Assembly: GCA_026646885.1 (NCBI GenBank)
Contig: JAPKHK010000004.1
Coordinates: 1-64,000, forward strand
Length of the DNA stretch: 64,000 bases
Source of the DNA: Casimicrobiaceae bacterium
GTDB taxonomy: Bacteria > Pseudomonadota > Gammaproteobacteria > Burkholderiales > Casimicrobiaceae
Direction: 5' to 3'
The translations under genes were made by a program, and so were the position numbers. How positions within the stretch are numbered: position 1 is the first letter of the stretch; the number at the start of each line of letters is the position of its first letter. The notes under the pieces are model-generated. The model searched no databases. It was not told the origin of the DNA and was given only the letters and a program-made list of their open reading frames with translations. Positions 15,040-23,767 of this stretch are shown piece after piece.

Positions 15040-15927
15040 ATGCTCCCACCGGAAGCCAATCTGGAAGTCGTCTCATGCCTGCCTGAAGACGATGCCGGCC
15101 TCAGGCCAGTGCTGTTCGTGCACGGCGCGTATTGCGACGCTTGGTGCTGGAGCGTCAATTTCCTGCCTTGGTTCGCTTCACGCGAACACCCTGCCTATGC
15201 GCTTTCCTTGCGCGGCCATGGTGGCAGCGGCGGACGCGAGGCGCTCCTCGTCACCTCGCTCGACGACTATGTCAACGACGTGTTGCGCGCCCTGACGATG
15301 ATCAGCGAATGCCATGGCCGCCCGGCCATGCTGGTGGGGCATTCCATGGGTGCGGCGGTGGTCGAGCGGCTTATCGAGAATGGTGCGCACCGGCCTCATT
15401 GGCATCACGCGGCCCTCCTCGCGCCGGTGCCACCCATGGGCCTCTTGCCCTCCACGGCTCGACTCTTGGCGATGCAGCCGGACTTCCTGTGGCATGTGCA
15501 TCGAGTGACTGCCGGCTCGCCCAGCGAGGCGTCTCTGGCGGCGTTGCGCGACCACTATTTCACTCCGGCCGTGCCGGCGAAACTGCTCGCCGAAGTCACG
15601 CGGCATATCCATGCCGAATCGCCGCGCGCAGTGATGGATCTGTCCATGCCTTTCACTCTGCCTGTGAATGGCTCGCGGCGCGTCGCACCCGAGGAAATCA
15701 CGGTCATCGGCGGCGAGCGCGACGCCATCTTCACGCCCGACCAAGTGGCGCAAACCGCCGAACGTTATGGCGTCGCACCGATCATCGTGCCGCGCCTGCC
15801 GCACATGCTGATGCTCGAACCGGGCTGGGAAGCGGTCGCCGAACTCGTCTTTACGCAACTGGCCCGCGCTGAATTCAACGGCGCGGTAGTGCCCCTGCGC
15901 CGCCCCAATAGGTTGGGCAGCGCCTGA
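15040..15927 (+). CDS. Alpha/beta fold hydrolase
   Basis: A 295-residue protein with the complete catalytic triad of the fold: Ser102 in GHSMG, Asp228 in GERDAIF and His255 in RLPHMLM. The oxyanion region is LFVHGAYCDAWCW. The length and spacing fit a lipase, esterase or C-C hydrolase type; there is no signal peptide, so it is cytoplasmic. The substrate cannot be read from the sequence. It directly follows the IclR regulator, a family that often controls catabolic genes, so a catabolic ester or C-C bond hydrolase is a reasonable guess. Confidence 0.85.
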   Translation: MLPPEANLEVVSCLPEDDAGLRPVLFVHGAYCDAWCWSVNFLPWFASREHPAYALSLRGHGGSGGREALLVTSLDDYVNDVLRALTMISECHGRPAMLVGHSMGAAVVERLIENGAHRPHWHHAALLAPVPPMGLLPSTARLLAMQPDFLWHVHRVTAGSPSEASLAALRDHYFTPAVPAKLLAEVTRHIHAESPRAVMDLSMPFTLPVNGSRRVAPEEITVIGGERDAIFTPDQVAQTAERYGVAPIIVPRLPHMLMLEPGWEAVAELVFTQLARAEFNGAVVPLRRPNRLGSA

Positions 15928-15992
15928 GGCGCGGTGCGGCAGGGCGGTTTGTAGGATAATCGCCCCAAGACCAACTCGCCCCGGCACCCGTC

Positions 15993-17504
15993 ATGACTGC
16001 TCCGCTCCTGATCGCCCGTCACCAAGACACCGACCTTGCCCTGCTGCCTGGGCTGGCCAATCGCCACGGACTCATCACCGGAGCCACCGGTACCGGCAAG
16101 ACGGTGACGCTGCAAGTGTTGACGGAGCGCTTCTCCGCCATCGGGGTGCCGGTGTTCCTGGCCGACGTCAAAGGGGATCTCGCGGGCCTCGCCGCTGCCG
16201 GTGCCATGAACCCCAAATTCCAGAAGCGGCTGGAGATGCTGGGCCTCACCGATTGGGCGCCGGCCGCTTTCCCGGTGACTTTTTGGGATGTCTATGGCGT
16301 CTCCGGACATCCGGTGCGGGCCACGGTATCCGACATGGGCCCCATACTGCTGGCGCGCCTTCTGAACCTCAACGAAGTGCAGGCCGGCGTGCTGCAATTG
16401 GTGTTCAAGATCGCCGACGACCACGGCCTTCTGATTCTGGACCTCAAGGACTTGCGCGCCGTGGTGCAGCATGTAGGCGAAAACGCCCGTGACTTCACCA
16501 CCGAATACGGCAATGTTTCGGCCGCCTCGATCGGCGCCATTCAGCGCGGGCTGTTGACGCTGTCCGAACAAGGCGGCGACAGCTTCTTCGGCGAGCCCAT
16601 GCTCGACATCAACGACCTCATGCAGACGGTGGATGGCAAGGGCGTGGTCAACATCCTCGCCGCCGACAGATTGCTCTCCTCGCCCCGGCTCTATGCCACC
16701 TTTCTGCTGTGGCTACTGGCCGAGCTGTTCGAGAACCTGCCGGAAGTAGGCGACCCCGAAAAACCCAAACTCGTCTTCTTCTTCGACGAAGCGCACCTCT
16801 TGTTCAGTGAAGCCCCTGCCGCCCTTCTTGAAAAAATCGAGCAAGTGGTACGGCTCATCCGCTCCAAGGGTGTGGGCGTGTATTTCGTCACCCAGAATCC
16901 GCTGGATGTGCCCGACACCGTGCTCGCGCAACTCGGAAATCGCGTGCAGCATGCCTTGCGGGCATTCACACCGCGCGATCAAAAAGCGGTAAAGACCGCC
17001 GCCGATACCTTGCGTGCCAACCCCAAGTTCGATGCCGCTCAGGCCATCACCGAATTGGGTGTAGGCGAAGCGCTGATCTCCACGCTCGACGAAAAGGGGC
17101 GCCCCAACATCGTCGAGCGCGCCTATGTGCTGCCGCCGGCCTCCCGCATAGGCCCGATCAGCGACACTGAACGCAAGGCCGCAATGGCCAAATCACTGGT
17201 GCAAGGTGTTTACGATCAAACCGTGGACCGCGAGTCGGCCTACGAGAAACTCAAAGGCCGCGCTGGCGCGGGCAACGCAGCCGCCGGCACCGCCCCGACC
17301 GGCGGCGAACAAAGCGGCGGCTGGCTCGATAGCCTGGGCAGCATCCTCGGGGGCGGCCGCGGCACCGGCTCCAGCCGCAACACTGGCCGCAGCCGCGAAG
17401 GCATGGTCGAAGCCGCCGCCAAGAGCGCCGCCCGCGCCATCGGCTCGCAGGTGGGACGGCAGATCATTCGGGGGGTGCTGGGCAGTTTGCTGGGGAAGCG
17501 GTAG
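15993..17504 (+). CDS. HerA-like ATPase (DUF853/YjgR family)
   Basis: A 503-residue P-loop ATPase close to the length of E. coli YjgR. Walker A is GATGTGKT near residue 34 and Walker B is [12 protein letters not shown] near residue 257. Other conserved stretches are [45 protein letters not shown] and [33 protein letters not shown]. The C-terminal 80 residues are low-complexity Gly/Ala/Ser with a final [23 protein letters not shown]. The biochemical role of this family is not established, beyond similarity to HerA/FtsK hexameric translocases. It follows the hydrolase by 65 bp. Confidence 0.9.
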   Translation: MTAPLLIARHQDTDLALLPGLANRHGLITGATGTGKTVTLQVLTERFSAIGVPVFLADVKGDLAGLAAAGAMNPKFQKRLEMLGLTDWAPAAFPVTFWDVYGVSGHPVRATVSDMGPILLARLLNLNEVQAGVLQLVFKIADDHGLLILDLKDLRAVVQHVGENARDFTTEYGNVSAASIGAIQRGLLTLSEQGGDSFFGEPMLDINDLMQTVDGKGVVNILAADRLLSSPRLYATFLLWLLAELFENLPEVGDPEKPKLVFFFDEAHLLFSEAPAALLEKIEQVVRLIRSKGVGVYFVTQNPLDVPDTVLAQLGNRVQHALRAFTPRDQKAVKTAADTLRANPKFDAAQAITELGVGEALISTLDEKGRPNIVERAYVLPPASRIGPISDTERKAAMAKSLVQGVYDQTVDRESAYEKLKGRAGAGNAAAGTAPTGGEQSGGWLDSLGSILGGGRGTGSSRNTGRSREGMVEAAAKSAARAIGSQVGRQIIRGVLGSLLGKR

Positions 17505-17659
17505 GTCAGAATGTGCACTCGGAGGAGCACCTCGACAAGCCCTAGTCGCCTGCGCTGGACCTATTTGTTGTGTATGAAGGCCATTTTTTTCATCCCTCCC
17601 CGCCCGCCGTCAAGGCGTCACATAGCTACTCGAAGCAGCCACTGCGGCATCACTTGAGT

Positions 17660-17680
17660 GGACCCGGCCCGGCCGGGTCC
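17660..17680. terminator. GC-rich hairpin in the convergent gap
   Basis: GGACCCGGC and GCCGGGTCC form a 9-bp perfect stem with a 3-base loop, 11 bases past the stop of the minus-strand lipoprotein gene and in the gap convergent with the HerA-like gene. No T-tract follows on either side, so it is at best a weak or Rho-assisted terminator. Confidence 0.35.
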
Positions 17681-17691
17681 AGCAGCCTGGG

Positions 17692-19071
17692 CTAATCCCC
17701 AGCCCCCACTTTTATTTCCACCGTCTCGGCCGCCCGCGCCCGCGACGAATCCATCACCAGAATGTGAAACGTCTTTCCGGCAATCGTGTCGTTTACCGAG
17801 ACCCTTGCCACGCTCTCGAAAGGCGCGGGCTGAGTCAGCGTAACACCATCGGCGGGACTTTCCTGAATCTGGAGCACATAGGGCGGAACGCCGCCTCGCA
17901 CCAGAAGTGTCGAACTTTCCGCCTTCTTGCCTGCAAAGCTTATGGTCTTGGGTACGGTCGTGAGAGGTCCAGCCGATTTGACCTCGTCCTTGCATTTGTC
18001 CAAGGAGTCGAACGAAGTTTCAGGGAAAGCGGCGAGATGAGAAGCCAGGTTCACGCGGGCGCTGGTGAGCGTGGGCACAACGCTCGCTACCCGAATGATG
18101 GCGGCTTCAAGGAGGTTCTTGGAAGCGGACATCACATCAACTGTCCCATTGGTCGGTTCGCCTTTGTAAGCCGAAGGCTGAGATGTGCCCTTTCCGTCCC
18201 CCACGCCGCCACTGGCCGCAGCATAAGCAGCCAGTGACTCTGAAAGGGAACCGTCGACTCCAGCCCCCGGCGCAAACATGCCGGCCGACGCCGCCAACCC
18301 CGAGATCGCTGTGCGTATCGAGGTTAAATCAGGAACGGTGGCCAAGACCTGCTTGTCCAACGCGCATTGGATATCGACCACGGCGTTGATGAGAGCCCTG
18401 GGCGCTTGGTCGATTCTGACTAATAGCGCGCGGCCCAACTTCACCGCTTGCTCACCTTGCTCGATGCTCTTCTTTGTCGCGGCGGCAACCTTCTTGGCAC
18501 GCTTCACCGGTTCGGCAGCGTTTGCGTCCTTCTCCACCTGCCCGATGGCCGTGTTCAATGCGGTCAGAGCCTCCCGGGTTGGCGCGAGCGCAGCAACAAG
18601 CGCGCTGACTGCGTTGTCGATCGCTTCACGAGACTTCTCGACGGCATCGAATGGCGCCACCGCCTTCTCGGCGCAATTGATCGCATCGATGCCCGCTTGA
18701 TACACCGTCAGACGCGCCGCGCTCGAATTGTAGCTGCCGATGGTATATGCCGTGCCACCCAAAAGCGCGCCTCCGACGATGGCGTCACGATGGGCGTGCC
18801 CAGCGGCCAATCCGGCGATGACTCCGCCGAGGCCGATCAACCCGTTGCTCAAGCCTTGGGTCGCCGCGACATTCGCCCGCACGGCTTCTTGCAGCGTGCT
18901 TCTTGCCTCCTGGGCCATCCGGTGCGCCGAGCTGAGATCCGCCGCCGACTGATTTGGCGGGTTCCATTTTAAGATCGGGTTGCCCGCGCAACCCGCGAGT
19001 AGTAAACCGACCAGTCCACAGCCTGCAAAACGCATCGTACGCTTCATCAGGTTAATCGAATTGCGTTTCAT
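17692..19071 (-). CDS. Unknown lipoprotein with glycine-zipper-like and coiled-coil regions
   Basis: A 459-residue protein. A lipoprotein signal peptide ends at LLLAGC, with lipidated Cys28. Residues about 35-70 are helical, 75-110 form a Gly/Ala-rich hydrophobic stretch (GLIGLGGVIAGLAAG, IVGGALLGGTAYTIG) like glycine-zipper segments, and 115-250 are Ala/Lys/Glu-rich and probably coiled coil. The last 100 residues (from GPLTTVPKTISFAGKK) look like a beta domain. Residue 29 after the cysteine is Ala, not Asp, so outer-membrane sorting is expected. I do not recognise the family. The small unknown gene upstream is on the same strand, 172 bp away, and may be linked. Confidence 0.75.
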   Translation of the reverse strand: MKRNSINLMKRTMRFAGCGLVGLLLAGCAGNPILKWNPPNQSAADLSSAHRMAQEARSTLQEAVRANVAATQGLSNGLIGLGGVIAGLAAGHAHRDAIVGGALLGGTAYTIGSYNSSAARLTVYQAGIDAINCAEKAVAPFDAVEKSREAIDNAVSALVAALAPTREALTALNTAIGQVEKDANAAEPVKRAKKVAAATKKSIEQGEQAVKLGRALLVRIDQAPRALINAVVDIQCALDKQVLATVPDLTSIRTAISGLAASAGMFAPGAGVDGSLSESLAAYAAASGGVGDGKGTSQPSAYKGEPTNGTVDVMSASKNLLEAAIIRVASVVPTLTSARVNLASHLAAFPETSFDSLDKCKDEVKSAGPLTTVPKTISFAGKKAESSTLLVRGGVPPYVLQIQESPADGVTLTQPAPFESVARVSVNDTIAGKTFHILVMDSSRARAAETVEIKVGAGD

Positions 19072-19243
19072 GACACCGATCTCCTCCTCTGAGAAACTTC
19101 TTCCGTCGTGCGATCAGCAGGCGCCTAGGTCACAATTGCGCCCCCATTTGGCTACTCGGTTTCTTCTACAGGACCCCCGAATGACTCAAGGCCACTGGAT
19201 CGGGCGCCCCAAAAGCAGATTTGATAACCGCAAGGGCTCGCGC

Positions 19244-19687
19244 TCAATCCACAATCTGAATATGATCGAGAAGGACCACCTTGCGTCCGTCGAGGTAGAC
19301 TTCCACGGTCTCAAAGGCTGCTGCGTTTGCGGGCATCAAGCGCTCGAAACGCACTTGCGCGAGAGTGACCAGATCCACCCACATGCCGGGTTGCTGAACG
19401 AGCACGAGGTCCAACTGCAACAGCCCGGTGGGGATACCATCCGGTTCTCGCATCGTCAGACTCGCGGCGACTCCCGGATTTGCCACCAACACGTCGCCCA
19501 CGACGCAGATGCGACTCGGTCGAGGGGGTGATCTGTCAATCCAAGCATGCCAACCCGGCGAGGCTTTGGAAAATCCTGCGAAGCTCGCGGATTTCCAAGG
19601 CCAAGGGCGAGTATCCGCTTGAACCGCTATGGGCAGAGTCCAGGGGAAAGCATCCCCCGGGTCTCGCTTCGGTTGATTGTCGCGCAT
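19244..19687 (-). CDS. Hypothetical protein
   Basis: A 147-residue protein begun at the ATG at 19687, which has an excellent AAGGAGA 6-7 bases upstream; a further in-frame start at 19744 lacks this. The sequence begins MRDNQPKRDPGDAFPWTLP. It has no signal peptide and no membrane segment, and ends in an alternating hydrophobic pattern (LLQLDLVLVQQPGMWVDLV, FETVEVYLDGRKVVLLDHI) suggestive of a beta-sandwich. I do not recognise the family. The strong ribosome-binding site and normal base composition support a real gene. It lies upstream of the unknown lipoprotein gene on the same strand. Confidence 0.6.
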   Translation of the reverse strand: MRDNQPKRDPGDAFPWTLPIAVQADTRPWPWKSASFAGFSKASPGWHAWIDRSPPRPSRICVVGDVLVANPGVAASLTMREPDGIPTGLLQLDLVLVQQPGMWVDLVTLAQVRFERLMPANAAAFETVEVYLDGRKVVLLDHIQIVD

Positions 19688-20036
19688 GTTCTCTCCTTTG
19701 TGTTCTTGTAGACGCCATTCAGCTCGGCGGACGAATCCACTCACACCGCTGACTTACACGAGTTTCCATCGCCCGGTGCCAGTCACGCGCGACATCAGTA
19801 CGAAGGTGATCACCATTGATATCCGCGAGTATTTCTGCGCGAGATAGTACAGCCAACCGCGCTACCCGGCATCACTCAAATAGGTGATGAAAAGATGCAG
19901 AAAATTCTGCAGATTCAGTTTGCGAGGAAGGTCCTCAACGCCTGTGGTCGCGCGATCCGCGCATCGTTCTCGGCACCGCACTCGGCCCGCCTGTGAGGCT
20001 TGCCGGCGTTCCTGCGGCAAGGTCCGGCCCGCGCCC
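19688..20036. other. Intergenic stretch without a gene, holding a 16-bp palindrome
   Basis: No supported reading frame is present here. The only structured element I see is the near-perfect palindrome at 19896-19911. The region is AT-richer than its surroundings around 19800-19915 and probably contains the promoter of the 147-residue gene. Confidence 0.6.
19896..19911. promoter_or_regulatory. 16-bp palindrome, operator-like
   Basis: TGCAGAA and TTCTGCA are inverted copies separated by AA. It lies about 210 bp upstream of the hypothetical gene at 19687 and 126 bp past the diguanylate cyclase stop, both on the minus strand. It could be an operator or a weak hairpin; no factor can be named. Confidence 0.35.
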
Positions 20037-22604
20037 CTATTTGTCTGCGCCGCGCCGCCGTCTAACGGGCATGGCGGCCACTGGCGATTTGCCGTGTTCG
20101 CGGCGCAACACGTCGGCGAACTCGCTCTCGCTCATACCTGGCCCGGCGTAGCGGCCCAGCACATGGCTGCAGCCAAGCGCGGCGAGGAAGCTGCATTGCG
20201 CGGGCGTGGCCACACCCTTGGCGGTGACTTCGGGTGCGAAGGCGCGGGCAAGCAAAATGAGGCCTTCGAGAATCGCCGAGTCGCGCGAATCTGCCGGAGT
20301 GTTGGCGGTGAAGCTCGCATCGATGAAGACGGCGTCGAGCGGCAGGCTGCGGAAGTCTTCCACGCTGCCCCGACCGGCGCCGAAGCCATCGATGGCAAAG
20401 CGCAGGCCACGCTCGCGCAGCGCACCTATGGCAGGGCGCAGGGCCGCCAATTCCTGCCCCGCGCTGGCTTCGGTGAGGGCGAAGCACAAGCGGTCGGGCT
20501 GGCAGCCATTTTCCAGAAGTTGCCGGGCCGCATCGTCGGCGAACTGCGGATGGCGCAGTTGGCGCGCCGATACCTTGATGATGAGTCGCGGCAGCCACAA
20601 CCCTTTTTCCGCCCAGGCGTGGCAGCGCGCCAAAGCCCGCCGCAGAAGCCAGCCGCCCAGCGCCACGCTGGCTCCGGAATGTTCAGCCAGTGCGAGGATG
20701 CGCTCGGGTGGCACCATGCCCAGTAGCGGGTGGCTCCAGGCGGGTTCGACCAGCACCGCGGCCAACCGCCCGCTTTCCGTCTCGCGCACGGGGTGGAAGT
20801 TCAGGTTCAGTTCCCCCCGCTCCAAAGCCTTACGCAGCGCGCCCTCCAGGGCCATCTCCCCGAGGCGCTGCTCGGCCAGCTCGCTGGCGAAAAACTGGTA
20901 AGTGTTCTTGCCCAACTCCTTGGCACGATACATCGCCACATCGGCGTTCTTGAGTAAGGTTTCTGGGTCCTCACCGTCATTCGGGAACAGCGAGATGCCG
21001 ATGCTCGCCGATACTTGCAATTCGTGGTTGACGATGGTGATCGGCTCGCGCAAGAGCGCCACTAGCTTTTCCGCCACCACGCCGGCATCCTCGCCCCCGC
21101 CCTTGAGTTCAAGCACGATCATGAACTCATCGCCGCCCAGGCGGGCCAAAAAATCCGCTTCGCGCAGCGCGTGGTGCAAACGCTGGCCGACTTCGCGCAG
21201 AAGCTCGTCGCCTATGCGATGGCCCAGCGTGTCGTTCACGTACTTGAAGCCGTCGAGATCGATGAACAACACCGACACTCGCTCGTTCAAGCGTCGCGCT
21301 TTGGCGATGGCCTGCTGCAGGCGCTCGGTGAGCAGCAGGCGATTGGGAAGCCCGGTGAGCGCATCGTGGGTGGCCAAGTGCTGCAAGCGCGCCTCGGCTT
21401 CGATACGAGCGGAGACGTCTTGCGCCAAGGTGAGGATGGACAGGAGCGCTCCCTTCTGGTCGCGTAGGCAGGAGTTATACCACTCGCACCAAATGAGCCG
21501 CCCATCCCGGTGGTAGTTGCGGGTAAGAACGGTAGCGCGATGCTCGGTGCCGCTGCGCAAGCGCTCCAGCGCCGCTTCGAGTTGCGTCGCGTCGGGTTCG
21601 TAAACGAGGCGCCAGTCGCCAAGCTTCGCCCCCAGCGCCTCTTCCTGGCTCCAGCCCAAAAGGCGTTCGGCCTGCGAAGACCATCGAATCAAGCGGCCGT
21701 CGCGGTCCCACTCCATTACCGCAAGCGGTGTGTTTTCCATGTGCGAGAGCAGCATCCAGTTGGCACGGCGCAGCTGCTGCTCGACTAGCTTCTGTTCGTG
21801 GATGTCGGTGGCCACGGCAAAATAGCCATCACTCTGGCCTTCGTCGTCGAAGCGCGGCGTGTAGGTCACCGACATCCAACGCTCCTGGCCGTCGGGGTAA
21901 ACCAGAAGGCGCTCCATGCTCAAGGTTTCACCCGCCAGCACGCGAGCAATGGTGGGTCCGATTTCTGCCCAGCGCTCCTGCCCCACTACGTCGGGAACCG
22001 GTTTGCCGCGCAGTTCATCGATGGTTTTGCCGCACCACTCCTCGAAGGCGCGGTTGACCATGCGATAGCGCATATCGGCGGACACTGACGCGGCCGGGGA
22101 ATTCATGCTGTCCATGAGGAGGCGCAACTCGCGCTCTCGGCGTTCTCGCAGGGCTTCGACTTCCTTGATCTCGTGAATGTCTGTGGCCACCACATACACG
22201 CCGCAGATGCGCCCTTCCCGATCAAAGTCCGGCACCATGCGCCCGCGAATCCAGCGCGTTTCGCCTTTGACATTGGTGACTTGCCGCTCATAGGACTGGA
22301 CTTCACCCTTGAGCGCGCGCTCCCATAGCGGCTGGAAATGATTGCTGACTGTGGGCCCCATTACCTCCATGGGGTTGCGGCCATAGACTTGCTCGCGACT
22401 GAGGCCGCGCATGTCGAGAAAAGCCTGATTGACGAAGATGTAGCGTCGCTGCGGGTCGAGGTAGGCAACTGGCTCGGGGATGTTGTCGACCAGTCGGCGC
22501 AGGCGCTCTTCCGTGCCCGGCGGGCTTTCAGCGGCAGTCGGCGGGATCCGGCGCATCTCAACCCCGTCCTCGTGCCCACCAATCCGCGTCTTGCCATTCG
22601 CCAT
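20037..22604 (-). CDS. PAS-PAS-PAS-GGDEF protein with degenerate EAL domain
   Basis: An 855-residue cytoplasmic signalling protein without membrane segments. Three PAS domains (about 35-150, 165-285, 290-415) each end in a PAC-like segment such as VVATDIHEIKE and AVATDIHEQKL. The GGDEF domain (about 420-585) has an intact GGDEF at 490-494 and a product-inhibition I-site RxxD (READ, 481-484), so diguanylate cyclase activity is expected. The EAL domain (about 590-835) is degraded. The EAL motif itself reads VEP (619-621). The metal and catalytic positions NLSARQ, DDFGxG, KIDxxF and AEGVE read KVSARQ, DGFGAG, FIDASF and AKGVA. Phosphodiesterase activity is therefore unlikely, and the domain may serve as a sensor or scaffold. 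The gene is monocistronic. Confidence 0.9.
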   Translation of the reverse strand: MANGKTRIGGHEDGVEMRRIPPTAAESPPGTEERLRRLVDNIPEPVAYLDPQRRYIFVNQAFLDMRGLSREQVYGRNPMEVMGPTVSNHFQPLWERALKGEVQSYERQVTNVKGETRWIRGRMVPDFDREGRICGVYVVATDIHEIKEVEALRERRERELRLLMDSMNSPAASVSADMRYRMVNRAFEEWCGKTIDELRGKPVPDVVGQERWAEIGPTIARVLAGETLSMERLLVYPDGQERWMSVTYTPRFDDEGQSDGYFAVATDIHEQKLVEQQLRRANWMLLSHMENTPLAVMEWDRDGRLIRWSSQAERLLGWSQEEALGAKLGDWRLVYEPDATQLEAALERLRSGTEHRATVLTRNYHRDGRLIWCEWYNSCLRDQKGALLSILTLAQDVSARIEAEARLQHLATHDALTGLPNRLLLTERLQQAIAKARRLNERVSVLFIDLDGFKYVNDTLGHRIGDELLREVGQRLHHALREADFLARLGGDEFMIVLELKGGGEDAGVVAEKLVALLREPITIVNHELQVSASIGISLFPNDGEDPETLLKNADVAMYRAKELGKNTYQFFASELAEQRLGEMALEGALRKALERGELNLNFHPVRETESGRLAAVLVEPAWSHPLLGMVPPERILALAEHSGASVALGGWLLRRALARCHAWAEKGLWLPRLIIKVSARQLRHPQFADDAARQLLENGCQPDRLCFALTEASAGQELAALRPAIGALRERGLRFAIDGFGAGRGSVEDFRSLPLDAVFIDASFTANTPADSRDSAILEGLILLARAFAPEVTAKGVATPAQCSFLAALGCSHVLGRYAGPGMSESEFADVLRREHGKSPVAAMPVRRRRGADK

Positions 22605-23118
22605 CGTCGCCGCCCGCTTACCCGACGGGGCCCGGGCACGGCCCAGACCCGCAACTCGTATCCCTTAGGCCGGCAGCCCCGGAAGCAGAACAAGCCGCCT
22701 CGGCATTGCAAGCGCTAGACATCGGCCTCAGACGAACAACGGGAGAAGCCCCTCGCGGATCCCTCGCTCGTAAGCTCAGATGCGCCCTTGCCAATCCCGC
22801 CCAGCACGCTCTTCGATCCATTTCTTCTCCAGAAATGCAAAGAGTTGAGGACTCAATCACTATTGGTTATCGCCGACGCGAACCGCGCTCCGCTGGAGCC
22901 GCGCGCCTCCCTTGAACCATGGTACACCAGGCGAGGCGGCACCGGGAAGGCATCGGTTCGGGCGGGAACGGGTTCGCGGCAATCCCAAAGGCTGCCGGGA
23001 GGAACAAAACCATGGCGGCCAAGGCGACTTCCACGCCAGCCCGCGACGGCCTGGGGGCATGCGCGCGGCCTCATTCCGCGCCCCGGCCGCCTGGGTACAA
23101 ACCCGGCGCCTCGCGCCG
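22605..23118. other. 514-bp intergenic stretch, no gene seen
   Basis: It lies between the lutC stop and the start of the PAS-GGDEF gene, both on the minus strand, and should hold the promoter of the latter. Open frames here are continuations of frames antisense or out of phase to lutC. A short CGGCGC-CTC-GCGCCG hairpin at 23104-23118 abuts the lutC stop. The segment 22813-22862 shares loose similarity with 12427-12482 (TCTTCGA..., TTCTTCTCC..., AAATG). Confidence 0.5.
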
Positions 23119-23763
23119 CTACACGATGAGCAGATGCACGCGATACGGGCCGTGCGCACCGAGCACGATGGTTTGTTCGATATCGCCGGTGCGTGAAGGG
23201 CCGGAGATCATGTTGACGGCCCGCGGCAAGCTGCCACATTCCTGGCGGATGAGGGCAAAGGCCTCTTCCATGCCGCGCACGATGCGCGAGGCCGCAAGCA
23301 CGGCGATGTGAGTGTCGGGCAGCAACAAGGTGCCGGTAGGCGCTTGCGGTCCGGCCAGCACCACCACTGTGCCCGTTTCGGCAATGGCGCAGAAAGTGCC
23401 GGTGATACCGACGAGATCCTGGCCCTGAGTAGGCCGGAGTGCGATTTCGACACCTGCCCCGCTCCAGTCGAGCTCGGCAAATTCGGGCCAACCGGCGAGC
23501 TTCTTTTCGACCCCGATGCGTTCCAGATAGCGCGCCACGGCCGCCGGAATTTCGGCGCGGCTCGACAGCTCGTCGAGCGTGCTTTCGAGCTTCAAGGCGT
23601 TTTCCAGGAAGCGCCCCCGCCCCTCCTGCGGCACGGCGGGGCGCGGTCCGATGCGATGGGCGCCGATATAGGCCAGCGCCTCTTCCCGGGCGCGCGGATC
23701 GGGCGCGGTTTTGCCCAAGGCCGCGCGGACCCGGCCGAGAATATTGTCGCGAGCGCTCGCCAT
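23119..23763 (-). CDS. lutC: Lactate utilization protein C (LUD domain)
   Basis: A 214-residue LUD-domain protein begun at ATG 23763 (MASARDNILGRVRAALGK, the usual LutC/YkgG N-terminus). Conserved features are GITGTFCAIAETGTVVV, LLPDTHIAVLAASRIVRGMEEA and the C-terminal SGPSRTGDIEQTIVLGAHGPYRVHLLIV. LutC is one of three proteins of the cytoplasmic L-lactate oxidation complex that hands electrons to the respiratory chain. The gene starts 4 bp after the lutB stop, giving an operon lutA-lutB-lutC. No lactate permease or LutR regulator is adjacent. Confidence 0.92.
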   Translation of the reverse strand: MASARDNILGRVRAALGKTAPDPRAREEALAYIGAHRIGPRPAVPQEGRGRFLENALKLESTLDELSSRAEIPAAVARYLERIGVEKKLAGWPEFAELDWSGAGVEIALRPTQGQDLVGITGTFCAIAETGTVVVLAGPQAPTGTLLLPDTHIAVLAASRIVRGMEEAFALIRQECGSLPRAVNMISGPSRTGDIEQTIVLGAHGPYRVHLLIV

Positions 23764-23767
23764 CTGC

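Noticed and set aside
17580..17595. T-run after the HerA-like gene as a Rho-independent terminator
   Set aside because: The run of T bases is not preceded by a stable hairpin on the plus strand.
19884..20726. A 280-codon plus-strand frame over the end of the diguanylate cyclase gene
   Set aside because: It is antisense to the EAL domain, and its composition follows the codon pattern of the real gene.
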